From Sinorhizobium terangae (GTDB lineage: Bacteria; Pseudomonadota; Alphaproteobacteria; Rhizobiales; Rhizobiaceae), in NCBI RefSeq assembly GCF_009601505.1, contig NZ_WITC01000066.1, forward strand, positions 31,011-95,010: a stretch of DNA of 64,000 nucleotides, written 5' to 3'. The stretch's first letter is position 1. Every line of letters starts with the position of its first letter. Of this stretch, positions 1-8,975 are shown piece by piece. Below the pieces are notes generated by a model that was not told where the DNA came from, did not search any database, and saw only the letters and a list, made by a program, of their open reading frames with translations. Made by a program: the position numbers and the translations under genes.

Positions 1-842
1 CGTGTGACCGCGTTCACTTTGCGCGCCGGTTCGAGTTGCGGCTCAAGCGAGGCTCCCATGATGCGGGCCAGAAGCAGCGCCAGCTCCCGGAGGCTCGTCT
101 CCGTACCGCTCGCAACGTTGAAGACCTCGTCGGTGACATCCGACCTTGCGGCCATGAGATTGGCGCGTGCGATATCGCGCACGTGCACGAAATCCAAAGT
201 CTGGCTGTCATCGCCGAAGATGATCGGCGGCCGGCCGCTGGCGATGCGCTCCATCCACCGGATCAGCACCTCCGTATAGACGCCGTGGACATCCATGCGC
301 GGGCCATAGACATTGAAATAACGGAGCGCGACATAGTTGAGCCCGTACATCTCGGAGAAACTGCGCAGGAGCCCCTCGTTGAATGCCTTGGCCGCGCCGT
401 AGATAGTCCGATTGTTGTAGGGGTGATGGTCCTCGGTTGTCGGGAAGCTCTCGGCGAGCCCGAGCACCGAGGCGGAAGAGGCTGCGACCACCTTCGACAC
501 GCCAGCGCTGACCGCCGCTTCGAGAACATCGAACGTGCCGCGCGCAAGGACATCGAAAGCGAGCCTCGGCTCCTCCGCGCATTGGGTGATGCGAATGGCC
601 GCCTGATGGAAGACGATGTCGACGCCTTCGAGCGCACTCGCCAGCAGGGCACGGTCCCTGATGTCGCCTTCGATGATCCTGAGCGGGCCGATACTCGCCG
701 CCCTACGGAGATTTTCGCGCCGGCCGCGTACGAAATTGTCGAGGATCCGGATTTCCCGTGGCCGCTCGAGTGCGACGAGGTCGGCAATATGCGAGCCTAT
801 GAGGCCGGCACCACCCGTGATTAGAATCCGCTTGTCCTTCAT
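1..842 (-). CDS. NAD-dependent epimerase/dehydratase (truncated at window edge)
   Basis: Extended short-chain dehydrogenase/reductase of the nucleotide-sugar epimerase/dehydratase type. From the ATG at 842 the protein opens with a Rossmann strand and the dinucleotide motif TGGAGLIGSH, followed by an acidic residue region and 'GDIRD'. Further on are 'AASSASVLG' and the catalytic YGAAK (YxxxK). The frame stays open to base 1, so the C-terminus lies outside; at least 280 residues are visible against a usual 310-340. It is the last visible gene of a run on the minus strand (aminotransferase, oxidoreductase, acetyltransferases), so it probably makes or modifies an activated sugar for the polysaccharide. 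The exact reaction (4-epimerase, 4,6-dehydratase or reductase) cannot be fixed from these motifs. Confidence 0.85.
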   Translation of the reverse strand, partial: MKDKRILITGGAGLIGSHIADLVALERPREIRILDNFVRGRRENLRRAASIGPLRIIEGDIRDRALLASALEGVDIVFHQAAIRITQCAEEPRLAFDVLARGTFDVLEAAVSAGVSKVVAASSASVLGLAESFPTTEDHHPYNNRTIYGAAKAFNEGLLRSFSEMYGLNYVALRYFNVYGPRMDVHGVYTEVLIRWMERIASGRPPIIFGDDSQTLDFVHVRDIARANLMAARSDVTDEVFNVASGTETSLRELALLLARIMGASLEPQLEPARKVNAVT

Positions 843-857
843 TGCCCGCCTCATCTC

Positions 858-1562
858 TTATGGTTTCGCCGACGCTGGTGAGCAATCCGTTCGCCAGCGC
901 AGGAATTTCGCCGGTACGCCCGCAACGACGGCGAAGGGCTCGACGTCCGAGAGCACCACCGCGCCCGCCCCGACGAGCGCGCCTTGACCGATCGTCACGC
1001 CAGGCAGGATCGTCGCATTGGTCCCGATATCGGCCCAGGCGCCAATGCGAACCGGCTTGATTTCGAGGTCGGTTCTGATGATCGGCACATCGACGGGAAT
1101 GCCGGTGTGGCTCGATCCAAGAATCTTGGCACCCGGCCCCCATCCGACGAACTCCTCGATGACGAGATCGCGCGCGTCGAGGAAGGCCTGCGGGCCGATC
1201 CAGACATTGTCGCCGATGACGCACCTGCCGTCGTGGCGGCCCTGGATGTAGGCCTGTGCGCCGATGAAGACGCTGTTGCCGATCTCGAACGTTTCGGGGT
1301 GTTTGAAGCCGGCGCCGCTGCCGACCTGCAGACCGCAGCCGCAACTCTTCGCAACGCTTTGCCAGATCGCCTTGCGCATCAGCAGGTCGACAAATCCGTC
1401 GCCAACGATGAAGCGGCCGTAGAGCTCGACAAGCCCCGCCGCGCCGTAGGATTGTTTCAGCTCTTCGGCCAGCGCCACCTGATAGCTCGGATCGGCAACG
1501 GCCTCACGGCGGCCATGCACCGCCTGGACAATTCGGATGCCCGCAGAGCGCTCAGTGGACAT
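858..1562 (-). CDS. Hexapeptide-repeat acyltransferase (LbH family)
   Basis: Protein of 234 residues with an N-terminal segment of about 95 residues followed by a left-handed beta-helix of imperfect [LIV]-G-x4 hexads ('IGNSVFIGAQAYIQG', 'VIGDNVWIGPQ', 'VRIGAWADIGTNATILPG', 'VTIGQGALVGAGAVV') and the usual C-terminal 'VVAGVPAKFL' seen in CoA-dependent O- or N-acetyltransferases. The ATG at 1562 is preferred over 1595 because it overlaps the end of the aminotransferase gene by 11 bases, as expected for a coupled operon, and removes an unrelated Arg/Trp-rich lead. It probably acetylates the amino sugar made by the neighbouring enzymes or a sugar in the polysaccharide. This is the second acetyltransferase of the cassette; the substrate is unknown. 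Confidence 0.8.
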   Translation of the reverse strand: MSTERSAGIRIVQAVHGRREAVADPSYQVALAEELKQSYGAAGLVELYGRFIVGDGFVDLLMRKAIWQSVAKSCGCGLQVGSGAGFKHPETFEIGNSVFIGAQAYIQGRHDGRCVIGDNVWIGPQAFLDARDLVIEEFVGWGPGAKILGSSHTGIPVDVPIIRTDLEIKPVRIGAWADIGTNATILPGVTIGQGALVGAGAVVLSDVEPFAVVAGVPAKFLRWRTDCSPASAKP

Positions 1563-2658
1563 GGGCCTCCTGCTCCACCGCAGACACCACCTCATCGATC
1601 TGCCGGGCTGTCATTTCCGGATAGATGGGGAGCGAAAGAACCGACCGGGCGGCCGCCTCCGATCTCGGAAAATCGCCCGGTGCGTAACCGAGGTCGGCAT
1701 GGGCCTTCTGCAGATGCACCGGAATGGGATAGTGCAGGCCGTACTGTATGCCCTCGCTGCTAAGCGCGTGCTGCAACGCTTCACGATCCCGACACCGGAC
1801 GGCATAGATGTGGTAGACGTGACGCCGGCCGGCGATTTCGAGGGGCGCCTTCACATGGTCGGACCCCGCGAGCAGTGCAGAGTAGCGTGCCGCGTGGGCA
1901 CGGCGTGCTTCAGTCCACGCGTCGAGATACCTGAGCTTCACGCGCAGGATGGCCCCCTGAATGCCGTCCATCCGGTAGTTGAAGCCCTTGAGCACGTGGT
2001 GATACCGGCTTTCCTGGCCCCAGTCCCTGAGCATGCGCATCGTGCGCGCGTGGCTGTCATCGCCGGTAACCACGATGCCGCCTTCGCCGCAGGCACCCAG
2101 GTTCTTTCCCGGATAGAAGCTGAAGCAACCCGACACCCCGATGCTTCCGGCACGGCGGCCTTTGTATTCGGCGCCGTGGGCCTGGCAGGCGTCCTCGATG
2201 ATGGGTACGCCATGCCGGTCCGCAATGGCCTTGATGGCGTCCATGTCGGCCATTTGTCCGTAAAGGTGAACCGGCAAGATCGCCCTGGTCCGGGGCGTGA
2301 TCGCAGCCTCGAGCTTCGTCGCATCCATGGTCAGCGTCACCGGCTCGACGTCGACGAAGACCGGCAGTGCGCCGGTGTAGCAGATCGCCGAGACCGTGGC
2401 GACGAACGTGAAGGGGACGGTGATGACTTCGTCGCCAGGACCTATGCCAAGCGCAAGCAGCGCAAGATGAAGGGCGCTCGTGCCCGTGTTGACGGCGATC
2501 GCGTGCCGCGCGCCGCAATAGGCCGCGAATTCGCGCTCAAGCTCAGCGACCTCGTCGCCCAGAACATATTGCGCCGACGCGAGCACGCGCAGCGCTGCCG
2601 CATCGACCTCGTCCTTGATCGATGCATACTGCGCCCTGAGATCGAGGAAGGGGATCAT
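1552..2658 (-). CDS. DegT/DnrJ/EryC1/StrS sugar aminotransferase
   Basis: PLP-dependent aminotransferase of 368 residues that transfers an amino group from glutamate to a keto-sugar nucleotide. It begins 'MIPFLDLRAQYASI', typical of the family. Seen are 'NTGTSALHLAL' (phosphate binding, about residue 57), 'VPFTFVATVSAI', the PLP-ring Asp in 'PIIEDACQAHGA' (D156) and the Schiff-base lysine in 'FSFYPGKNLG' (K185). Length and motifs match WbpE/perosamine-synthase-type enzymes. Its start overlaps the stop of the upstream oxidoreductase by four bases (ATGA). With that Gfo/Idh/MocA enzyme it would convert a sugar hydroxyl to ketone and then amine, most simply a 3-amino sugar as in the WbpB/WbpE pair; the position is an inference from family. 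Confidence 0.9.
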   Translation of the reverse strand: MIPFLDLRAQYASIKDEVDAAALRVLASAQYVLGDEVAELEREFAAYCGARHAIAVNTGTSALHLALLALGIGPGDEVITVPFTFVATVSAICYTGALPVFVDVEPVTLTMDATKLEAAITPRTRAILPVHLYGQMADMDAIKAIADRHGVPIIEDACQAHGAEYKGRRAGSIGVSGCFSFYPGKNLGACGEGGIVVTGDDSHARTMRMLRDWGQESRYHHVLKGFNYRMDGIQGAILRVKLRYLDAWTEARRAHAARYSALLAGSDHVKAPLEIAGRRHVYHIYAVRCRDREALQHALSSEGIQYGLHYPIPVHLQKAHADLGYAPGDFPRSEAAARSVLSLPIYPEMTARQIDEVVSAVEQEAHVH

Positions 2659-3692
2659 GCGATGCGCCTCATATGCTCGAGCTCGACCACCCGGCCGCGC
2701 TCTGCGAGCGACTGTGTGGCGGCCTCGAGGATTTTCACCACCCGCAGCCCGGCATTTCCGTCGGCAACCGGCTGTTCATTTCGCTCGATGCAATCGATGA
2801 ACTGACGCAGTTCGATGCCGAGCGCCTCGGCGACGTCGAGGTGGGGGGCGTACATATCGCCGGTACGATAGCCGACCAGCATCTGGTAGACCTTCTCGCC
2901 GTTCTTCTGCGGGTTGCCGTTCAGCGTTATCCCCTTGTCGTAGACCTTGATCTTCTCGCTGGGCTCCAGGTCGTCGTAGAGGATCATCTTGCTGCTGCCG
3001 CCGATCAGCGTCCGGCGCACCTTGACCGGAGCGAGCCAGTTGACGTGGATGTGCGCGATCAGCTTGCTGTCGAAAAAGAGATTGAGATAGGCGATGTTGG
3101 CTGGTTCGCCGGCAACATGGCTCATGCCCGTGGCCGACACCGCTACGGGCCGTTCCGGCAGCACGTAGTCCATGATCGACAGATCGTGCACGGCAAGGTC
3201 CCAGATAACGCTGACGTCGTGCTGGAAGAGGCCGAGATTGACCCTGACTGAATCGTAGTAGTAGACGTCGCCAAGCCCGTCTTCGACAAGCTCCCGCATC
3301 TTGCGGACGGCGCCCGTGTGCACGAATGTGTGGTCGACGGCGAGCACGAGGCGGCGGCGCGCCGCCTCCTCGACCATGCGGCGTGCCTCGTCCGAGGTCG
3401 CCGCCATCGGTTTTTCCACGAGCACGTGCTTTCCCGCCATCAGCGCCTTCATGGCGAGCTTGAAATGCGCGGCAGCCGGCGTGGCGATCGCAACGGCATC
3501 GACGCGCGGGTCGCGGAGGACCTCTTCAAAATCGTCTGTGATGTCAACGGCGGGGTAACGGGTCTGGACGGTTGCCAATCGATCCTTGCGCAGATCGCAT
3601 ACAGAGATGAGTCGCGCACCGGGCGCTTCCCAGAAGTTGCGCACGAGGTTTGGCCCCCAGTAACCGTAGCCGACGACAGCAACGCCGATCAT
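2655..3692 (-). CDS. Gfo/Idh/MocA-family sugar-nucleotide oxidoreductase
   Basis: NAD(P)-dependent oxidoreductase of 345 residues. The N-terminal Rossmann fold has 'VAVVGYGYWGPNLVRNF' and the family hallmark 'GKHVLVEKPMA' (EKP motif, about residues 90-100). The C-terminal alpha/beta domain contains 'VIWDLAVHDLSIM' with the catalytic-type His. The ATG at 3692 was chosen because it starts directly at the fold, has GGAGG upstream, and sits one base after the stop of the upstream acetyltransferase; an in-frame extension to 3782 would add 30 unrelated residues. In WbpB/WlbA systems such an enzyme oxidises C3 of UDP-GlcNAcA before transamination, and the four-base overlap with the aminotransferase supports that role here. 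Confidence 0.87.
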   Translation of the reverse strand: MIGVAVVGYGYWGPNLVRNFWEAPGARLISVCDLRKDRLATVQTRYPAVDITDDFEEVLRDPRVDAVAIATPAAAHFKLAMKALMAGKHVLVEKPMAATSDEARRMVEEAARRRLVLAVDHTFVHTGAVRKMRELVEDGLGDVYYYDSVRVNLGLFQHDVSVIWDLAVHDLSIMDYVLPERPVAVSATGMSHVAGEPANIAYLNLFFDSKLIAHIHVNWLAPVKVRRTLIGGSSKMILYDDLEPSEKIKVYDKGITLNGNPQKNGEKVYQMLVGYRTGDMYAPHLDVAEALGIELRQFIDCIERNEQPVADGNAGLRVVKILEAATQSLAERGRVVELEHMRRIA

Positions 3693-3693
3693 C

Positions 3694-4188
3694 TCACGCC
3701 TCCGCAGTCTCGATCGTGGCATCCTTGACGCGTCCGATGATCCGCGCGGGTACGCCGGCAACGATCGCGAAGCTTGGTACATCCCTGGTCACCACCGCGC
3801 CGGCGCCGACCTGGGCGGCCTCCCCGATCGTGACGCCGGCCAGAATGGTCGCGTTGCTGCCGATGGAAGCGCGGTGCTTGACCCGTGTCGGCACCACGGT
3901 CCAGTCGGCCTCCGACTGGAGCCCCCCGTCGGCGTTGACGGCCCGTGGATAGATGTCGTTGGTGAACATGACCCCGTGACCGATGAAGACGCCGTCCTCG
4001 ATGGTCACCCCTTCGCAGATGAAGCAGTGGCTGGAAATCTTGCAGTTCCGTCCGATTGCCGCGTTCTTCTGAATCTCCACGAACGTGCCGATCCGCGTGC
4101 CCGCGCCGACCGCACATCCATACAGATTGACGAGATCCGGATGATGGATGACGACATCATCATGCAGCGTGACATCGGACGCGATCAT
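3694..4188 (-). CDS. Hexapeptide-repeat sugar N-acetyltransferase (WbpD/WlbB-like)
   Basis: Compact acetyltransferase of 164 residues made almost entirely of left-handed beta-helix hexads ('[20 protein letters not shown]', '[18 protein letters not shown]', '[12 protein letters not shown]') with the C-terminal '[12 protein letters not shown]'. 'SHCFICEGV' and 'GHGVMFTND' resemble the active-site region of UDP-sugar 3-N-acetyltransferases such as WbpD/WlbB, which act after the WbpB/WbpE-type enzymes encoded immediately downstream. It is the first gene of the minus-strand cassette (promoter expected in 4189-4559) and is separated from the oxidoreductase by one base. The most likely job is N-acetylation of the new amino group; O-acetylation remains possible. 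Confidence 0.82.
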   Translation of the reverse strand: MIASDVTLHDDVVIHHPDLVNLYGCAVGAGTRIGTFVEIQKNAAIGRNCKISSHCFICEGVTIEDGVFIGHGVMFTNDIYPRAVNADGGLQSEADWTVVPTRVKHRASIGSNATILAGVTIGEAAQVGAGAVVTRDVPSFAIVAGVPARIIGRVKDATIETAEA

Positions 4189-4559
4189 GCTGCCAATATC
4201 CCTGTTTTCTCATCGTGTTGATTAAAACCCGCGGCCGTGATGCGGCGTGTTAGCCGGGTTTCTAATTCGTCAGGTAAATCAATTAATTCTGCGAATCAGA
4301 AGAATTCTTTTCGGCCCAACAGTAAAGGAAACAAAATGCAGTACCGAGTGCGTCGAAAGGCGTAGCAACGTACAGAGCATTGATGATTTCGCGCCACGCG
4401 CCTCGTTTGCGATCAGGGTTGCGGCATTCTTTTTCGGCCAAAGTGAGAGGTTGAAGTGAGTGGGACGACCGACATTACGCTGGCGCTACATTTCCTCTGC
4501 CGTCTCGAAGAGACCTAGGACGGCTTTGCCGGAAGCAGGCAGATACGGGAACCAAGGCG
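4189..4559. promoter_or_regulatory. Divergent intergenic region between sugar cassette and first glycosyltransferase
   Basis: 371 bases with no convincing gene, noticeably AT-richer than the flanking coding DNA. It must hold the promoters for the leftward sugar cassette and the rightward glycosyltransferase. An imperfect stem (AAACCC at 4225-4230 pairing with GGGTTT at 4256-4261, plus adjoining GC pairs) lies close to the leftward start. No sigma-factor boxes could be assigned with confidence. Confidence 0.5.
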
Positions 4560-5807
4560 TTGCGCGTGCTCGTGTATCCACATGACCTTTCGATCGGCGG
4601 CAGCCAGATAAATGCCATCGATCTCGCGGCCGCCGTAGCCGAGGCAGGTCATGAGGTGATTGTTTACGGCATCCCCGGCCCGCTCGTCTCGTATATCGAG
4701 GAGCGCGGTCTTCGCTATGTGCCGGCGCGGCCTTTGAAATATCGCCCGGCCCCCTCGAGGATAGTCCAGATCGCAGCGCTTGCGCGGAGCGAACGCATCG
4801 ACCTGATCCACGCGTACGAGTGGCCGACCTGCCTCGACGCCTATTACGGAGCCGGCCTTCTCTTGAATGTTCCCCTGCTTTGTACCGTTCTCAGCATGCA
4901 GGTGATGCCGCATGTCCCAGCCTCGGTACCCTTGATCATGGGCACGTCCGATCTTGCCATAGAGGCGCGCAAGACGCATCGCGGCCAGGTCTGGGTGCTC
5001 GAGCCGCCAATCGATGTCGAGCGCGACACGCCCCTCGTCGACGGGAAAGGGTTCCGCAACAGGCACGGCGTTACCGACAATGAGTTCCTTGTCGTCACCG
5101 TGTCCCGCCTCGCGATCGATCTCAAGCTGGATGCCCTCGTGCGGGCGATCGATGCGGCGGACATACTCGCAGGATCATATCCGTTGAGGCTCATCCTTCT
5201 CGGCGACGGTCCCGCGCGCGAAGCGTTGACGACGAGGGCAGCCGCAGTGAACCGTCGCCATGGACGTGAGATCGTGATGCTTCCTGGTGCCGATCTGGAC
5301 CCGCGCAGTGCCTATGCGGCGGCCGATCTGGTCATCGGAATGGGGAGTTCGGCGCTGCGCGCGCTTGCCATCGCCCGCCCGCTCATCGTGCAAGGGGAAC
5401 AGGCTTTTTCCGAAATCTTCGAACCATCAACAGTCGAACTGTTCCTGAGACAAGGCTTTTACGGCCTGGCCGATGGAGCCGCCGGCGCCGGCCGACTTGC
5501 GGCGCAGATGGAGGGACTGATCAAGGATCCGGCGCGGCGGACTGCCCTTGGCCGGTTCGGCCGTGAAATGGTTACCAAGCGCTTCGGCCTGCAGCGAGCG
5601 GCAAACCTGCAGCTCGACATTTACCGACAGGTCCTCACCGAACCGCCAAGACGTCGGCTCATCGAGGCGATGCGCTCAGTTCGTCTTGCTCTTATGCTCG
5701 AAATCGCAAACCACGACCCATTCCAGAAGAGAGCGAAAACGTCTCGTGAACAAGAGGTCCTCGCAACTGTTCGGTCAGGCATTTGGCCGCCAGTCCTCCG
5801 CGACTAG
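4560..5807 (+). CDS. Glycosyltransferase family 4 (GT-B fold)
   Basis: Retaining-type GT-B glycosyltransferase of 415 residues. It opens with 'MRVLVYPHDLSIGGSQINA', the glycine-rich acceptor-side loop of GT4 enzymes, and has a nucleotide-sugar-side domain with 'VVTVSRLAIDLKLDALVRA' and 'LILLGDGPAREAL'. The usual E-x7-E near 'EIFEPSTVELF' is only partly recognisable. The start is TTG at 4560; no in-frame ATG lies near the conserved beginning and the Shine-Dalgarno is weak (CGGGAA). It lies alone on the plus strand, facing the GT2 gene across a 36-base gap. It probably adds one sugar to the lipid-linked repeat unit at the cytoplasmic membrane; donor and linkage are unknown. Confidence 0.8.
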   Translation: MRVLVYPHDLSIGGSQINAIDLAAAVAEAGHEVIVYGIPGPLVSYIEERGLRYVPARPLKYRPAPSRIVQIAALARSERIDLIHAYEWPTCLDAYYGAGLLLNVPLLCTVLSMQVMPHVPASVPLIMGTSDLAIEARKTHRGQVWVLEPPIDVERDTPLVDGKGFRNRHGVTDNEFLVVTVSRLAIDLKLDALVRAIDAADILAGSYPLRLILLGDGPAREALTTRAAAVNRRHGREIVMLPGADLDPRSAYAAADLVIGMGSSALRALAIARPLIVQGEQAFSEIFEPSTVELFLRQGFYGLADGAAGAGRLAAQMEGLIKDPARRTALGRFGREMVTKRFGLQRAANLQLDIYRQVLTEPPRRRLIEAMRSVRLALMLEIANHDPFQKRAKTSREQEVLATVRSGIWPPVLRD

Positions 5808-5843
5808 GCGGCACGCCAGAATGCATGCGGCACCACGCTCGCA

Positions 5844-6752
5844 TCAGGAAGGCGTGAGGAACCAATCGCGAAATTTTTTTGCCAAGGCCCAACAGACAAA
5901 CCTGATGTGCGGTGGATAATCTCCGATCACCGCAAGGAGAAATTTGACGGCAGACCTTCTCTTACCCACTACATAAAAGTACCGGACAACGTCGAGCATT
6001 ATCAGGGATCTCAGCCTTCTCCGTGTAGTAAGGATTGCTCTGTTTTTTCGCAGGATGCGCAACCGCCCGATGATAGGTTTGCGACCATTCGCGGATATAC
6101 TGTCGGCCGAAACGAACCCCAGGACGACAGGTTCAATGTCCTCATACACAGTTGTGTGCTGCACCAACCTGATCGCAAATTCCCAATCCTCGTTGGCCCT
6201 CGCGCAGGGGTCAAACCATTCCAGAGTCGGCATGCAATTGTGTCGGAACAGGGTGTTCTGAACGCTGATGCGATTCTCGGTCAAAAGTCGCTCGAGTTGG
6301 CCCTCATCGGGACAAAGACGCCCGTCAGGAGGAGGAGCAAGAGCTACTCGCGTGGGACCGTAGTTGAAGCTTGAGTCTCTACCGTAGATTATCTTTGCTC
6401 CAGTCACTGCCCCAAAGTGGGCTGGAAGGGAGCACAGCAGCGCAAGTTGTTTTTCCAACTTTCCAGGCAGCCAGATATCGTCGCTGTCCTGAAACGCGAC
6501 GTAGTCGCCCTTGGCGTACTTCAGACCGGTGTTTCGTGCGGCGGCGGCTCCGCCGTTTAACTCTCGCCTTATGTAGCGGATGCGGTCGTCAGCAATGCTG
6601 CGCACGACTTTTTCAATGTCTTCCGTGGAGCCGTCGTCGACGACTATCAGCTCAAGGTCCTTGTGCGATTGAGTGATGACACTATTTATCGCGCCAACCA
6701 AAGTGCTACTTCGATTGAATGTCGGTAGAATAATCGAAACTTTGCTTGACAT
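5844..6752 (-). CDS. Glycosyltransferase family 2 (GT-A fold)
   Basis: Inverting GT2 enzyme of 302 residues. Seen are 'VSIILPTFNRSSTLVGAI' at the N-terminus, 'LIVVDDGSTED' (nucleotide binding, about residue 36), 'AAAARNTGLKYAKGDYVAF', the metal-binding 'QDSDDIW' (DxD, about residue 88) and 'ANEDWEFAIRL' supplying the catalytic ED base. The C-terminal part is basic, suggesting membrane association. The gene and its surroundings are AT-richer than the sugar cassette, which fits the mosaic, transferable nature of polysaccharide loci. It likely extends the repeat unit; specificity cannot be told. Confidence 0.88.
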   Translation of the reverse strand: MSSKVSIILPTFNRSSTLVGAINSVITQSHKDLELIVVDDGSTEDIEKVVRSIADDRIRYIRRELNGGAAAARNTGLKYAKGDYVAFQDSDDIWLPGKLEKQLALLCSLPAHFGAVTGAKIIYGRDSSFNYGPTRVALAPPPDGRLCPDEGQLERLLTENRISVQNTLFRHNCMPTLEWFDPCARANEDWEFAIRLVQHTTVYEDIEPVVLGFVSADSISANGRKPIIGRLRILRKNRAILTTRRRLRSLIMLDVVRYFYVVGKRRSAVKFLLAVIGDYPPHIRFVCWALAKKFRDWFLTPS

Positions 6753-7481
6753 TATAGCTTTCTTATGCAGAACAGATATCAGATTTGTGCGTACAAGACA
6801 TAATCATATTTCCTTTTCAGATAGACTAATCGGGATCTCGATCACAGCATCGGGTGCAAAATGAACAGATGCTTACCGAAAATCGTGTCCCGTTCGCGCA
6901 AGATTTTATCCGGGTGGCGCTTCGAGCTAAACTTCTCTCAAGTGTGGCAGCATTGTCCGCTGGAATGTCCTAGCGCTACATCAACTTTCCGATGCTCTAC
7001 TAACATTGGTGAAGGCGGCGCTTCCCGCCTCTGGTCAGTGGAGTCCCGAAAGAGGTATCCCTCCCCTCTAAACGACGATCCTACAAAGCGAATAATCAGG
7101 TTCACTGGCCTCAAGGATTTCCGCAATCTGGTCTGGTGTGCGATGAGGAATATGCAGCGGTACATCTGGAGCCCCAGACAACATTTTCAGCCTGGGGTGT
7201 GAGCGGGTAGCCAGTTGATGTTCCAACTCTCAGCGGAATTTCTTGTGCCTTTTCGACATCGATTGGACGCCTTGCCGGCACTGAGTTTGCTTTAATCGAT
7301 GAACGCGGGAGCCAGGGTGAGTCATGGGCCCAGATAAACAGATGCCATGCTCAACCGAAGAGCGGGTCGCCGGCCGAGTCCAGTACCGTAAGATGTGCTC
7401 TCCATGATAACCGTCGCAGGGACCCTCGCCACGTCGCCCAGTCGCGTCTCGCGTCGAGTTGGGAGGGGCTCGTACACCGTG
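6753..7481. other. Intergenic region, no convincing gene
   Basis: About 730 bases between a leftward GT2 gene and a rightward membrane protein. Both strands were read. Only short frames occur, for example a 38-codon minus-strand frame at 7068-7184 ('HIPHRTPDQIAEILEAS') that lacks a ribosome binding site. It may be debris of a lost gene but has no recognisable family. Divergent promoters are expected here. Confidence 0.4.
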
Positions 7482-8975
7482 ATGCAAGGCAAATTGGCTT
7501 GGCCAGTTCGCTTGTTTCTCCTGAGCCTCTTTTTACCGTGGACGATAAAACTGGGGTCGCTCGCCCTTTCGCCATACCGGATCGTTCTCATTGCATTGCT
7601 TGGTCCGTGCCTCTTGCGCTGGGTCGGCGGGAAGGCGGGACGTGTCAGGGCGCCGGACGTCCTGCTTTTTCTCTACTGCTTCTGGGGTGCGATCAGCCTC
7701 ACGGTGGCCCACGGCTTCCAACAGTCCATCGAGCCGGCAGGAATACTCTTCATCGAAACGGCAGGGGCGTACCTGCTCGCCCGCACCTATATCAGTGACG
7801 CAAGCGATTTTTATCGTGCAGTTCGCCTGCTGTTCCTGATCGTGGCGGCCCTGGCGCCGTTCGCCATCATCGAGGCACTCAGCGATCGCGACATCCTGCT
7901 TGAATTGTTTTCCACTGTATTGCCGTCCCACCCTGTTGCCATCACAGAGCCCCGTTGGGGACTGAGACGTGTACAAGGTACGCTCGACCACCCAATTTTG
8001 TTTGGTGTTGTCTGCGGTAGTGTGCTTGCGTTGGTGCACCTGGTGCTTGGCTATCAGGAGAAACCATTCATGAAATGGACCAAGTCCGGGATTGTCGCAG
8101 TAACGAGTTTCCTCGCCCTTTCATCAGGTCCGCTGACGGCGTTGATCTTTCAAGCGCTAATGATCGCATGGAATTGGTTGCTGCGCAGTTACGTTCACCG
8201 GTGGAAAATACTTTGGGTGCAAATGCTCACGGTTTACGTCTTCATCGCGGCGGCATCAAATCAATCTGTTCCAGAGTTCTTTATCACCCACTTTTCATTT
8301 GACACGTATTCCGCCGGCTATCGGGTACTAATCTGGAATTTTGGCTCGGCATCCGTTCTCAACCACCCATTGTTCGGAGTGGGCTTCAACAGGTGGGATC
8401 GACCAATATGGATGCCCGAAAGCATTGATATGTTCTGGCTTACGCATGCAATATATTACGGAATTCCTGGGGTAGCCTTAATAATGTCCTCATATCTTAC
8501 ACTTTTATTTCATGTAAGTATCAAAGAAGGGTTTGACGAGAAACTGAACAGCTACCGGACGGCATATCTGATTGCGATGGGCGCGTTTTTCCTGGTTGGC
8601 TGGACCGTACACTTCTGGAACGCGACCTATGTCTTGTTTATATTCTTGTGGGCGAGCGGCGCCTGGATGCTCAACATTCCCGGGTCTCAGGTCGACAGAC
8701 ACAATGTGCATGGCAGTGTCGGAGCAAAGCGAGGGCAAATACGAACGCTCGAAGCCCAGATACAGGGCTCGACCGACGGAATGAGGGCGCCTTTGATCGT
8801 TGGCCGACCTTCGCCGGGCCGTGAGGAGGAAGTCCTGATGGATGCGCCGCGCCGCCCCCTCGCTTCTGGTGAGCGTTCGTCCCCTTTTGGCGCGGTCAAC
8901 AACAGGACTGCCAGCCTGTGGCCCGCCCGCAAACAGGCACCTCATGCCAGGCAGCCGCGGCGGGGACCGATCTAA
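7482..8975 (+). CDS. Wzy/O-antigen-ligase-like polysaccharide polymerase
   Basis: Integral membrane protein of 497 residues from the ATG at 7482; in-frame ATG 7404 or GTG 7395 would add an unrelated, charged lead. Roughly ten hydrophobic segments are visible, starting with 'WPVRLFLLSLFLPWTI' and including 'FLYCFWGAISL', 'LFLIVAALAPFAIIEAL' and 'AFFLVGWTVHFW'. A large polar loop with 'YRVLIWNFGSASVLNHPLFG' resembles the 'GxGxxxF' loop of Wzy_C/O-antigen-ligase proteins. After the last helix follows an ~80-residue hydrophilic basic tail, which is unusual. In this locus the role fits a Wzy-type polymerase joining repeat units in the periplasm. Sequence conservation in this family is low, so the assignment rests on topology and context. 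Confidence 0.68.
   Translation: MQGKLAWPVRLFLLSLFLPWTIKLGSLALSPYRIVLIALLGPCLLRWVGGKAGRVRAPDVLLFLYCFWGAISLTVAHGFQQSIEPAGILFIETAGAYLLARTYISDASDFYRAVRLLFLIVAALAPFAIIEALSDRDILLELFSTVLPSHPVAITEPRWGLRRVQGTLDHPILFGVVCGSVLALVHLVLGYQEKPFMKWTKSGIVAVTSFLALSSGPLTALIFQALMIAWNWLLRSYVHRWKILWVQMLTVYVFIAAASNQSVPEFFITHFSFDTYSAGYRVLIWNFGSASVLNHPLFGVGFNRWDRPIWMPESIDMFWLTHAIYYGIPGVALIMSSYLTLLFHVSIKEGFDEKLNSYRTAYLIAMGAFFLVGWTVHFWNATYVLFIFLWASGAWMLNIPGSQVDRHNVHGSVGAKRGQIRTLEAQIQGSTDGMRAPLIVGRPSPGREEEVLMDAPRRPLASGERSSPFGAVNNRTASLWPARKQAPHARQPRRGPI

Noticed and set aside
6861..7202. A 113-codon plus-strand frame between the GT2 and polymerase genes
   Set aside because: No ribosome binding site, no motifs, and an amino-acid composition unlike the neighbouring proteins.
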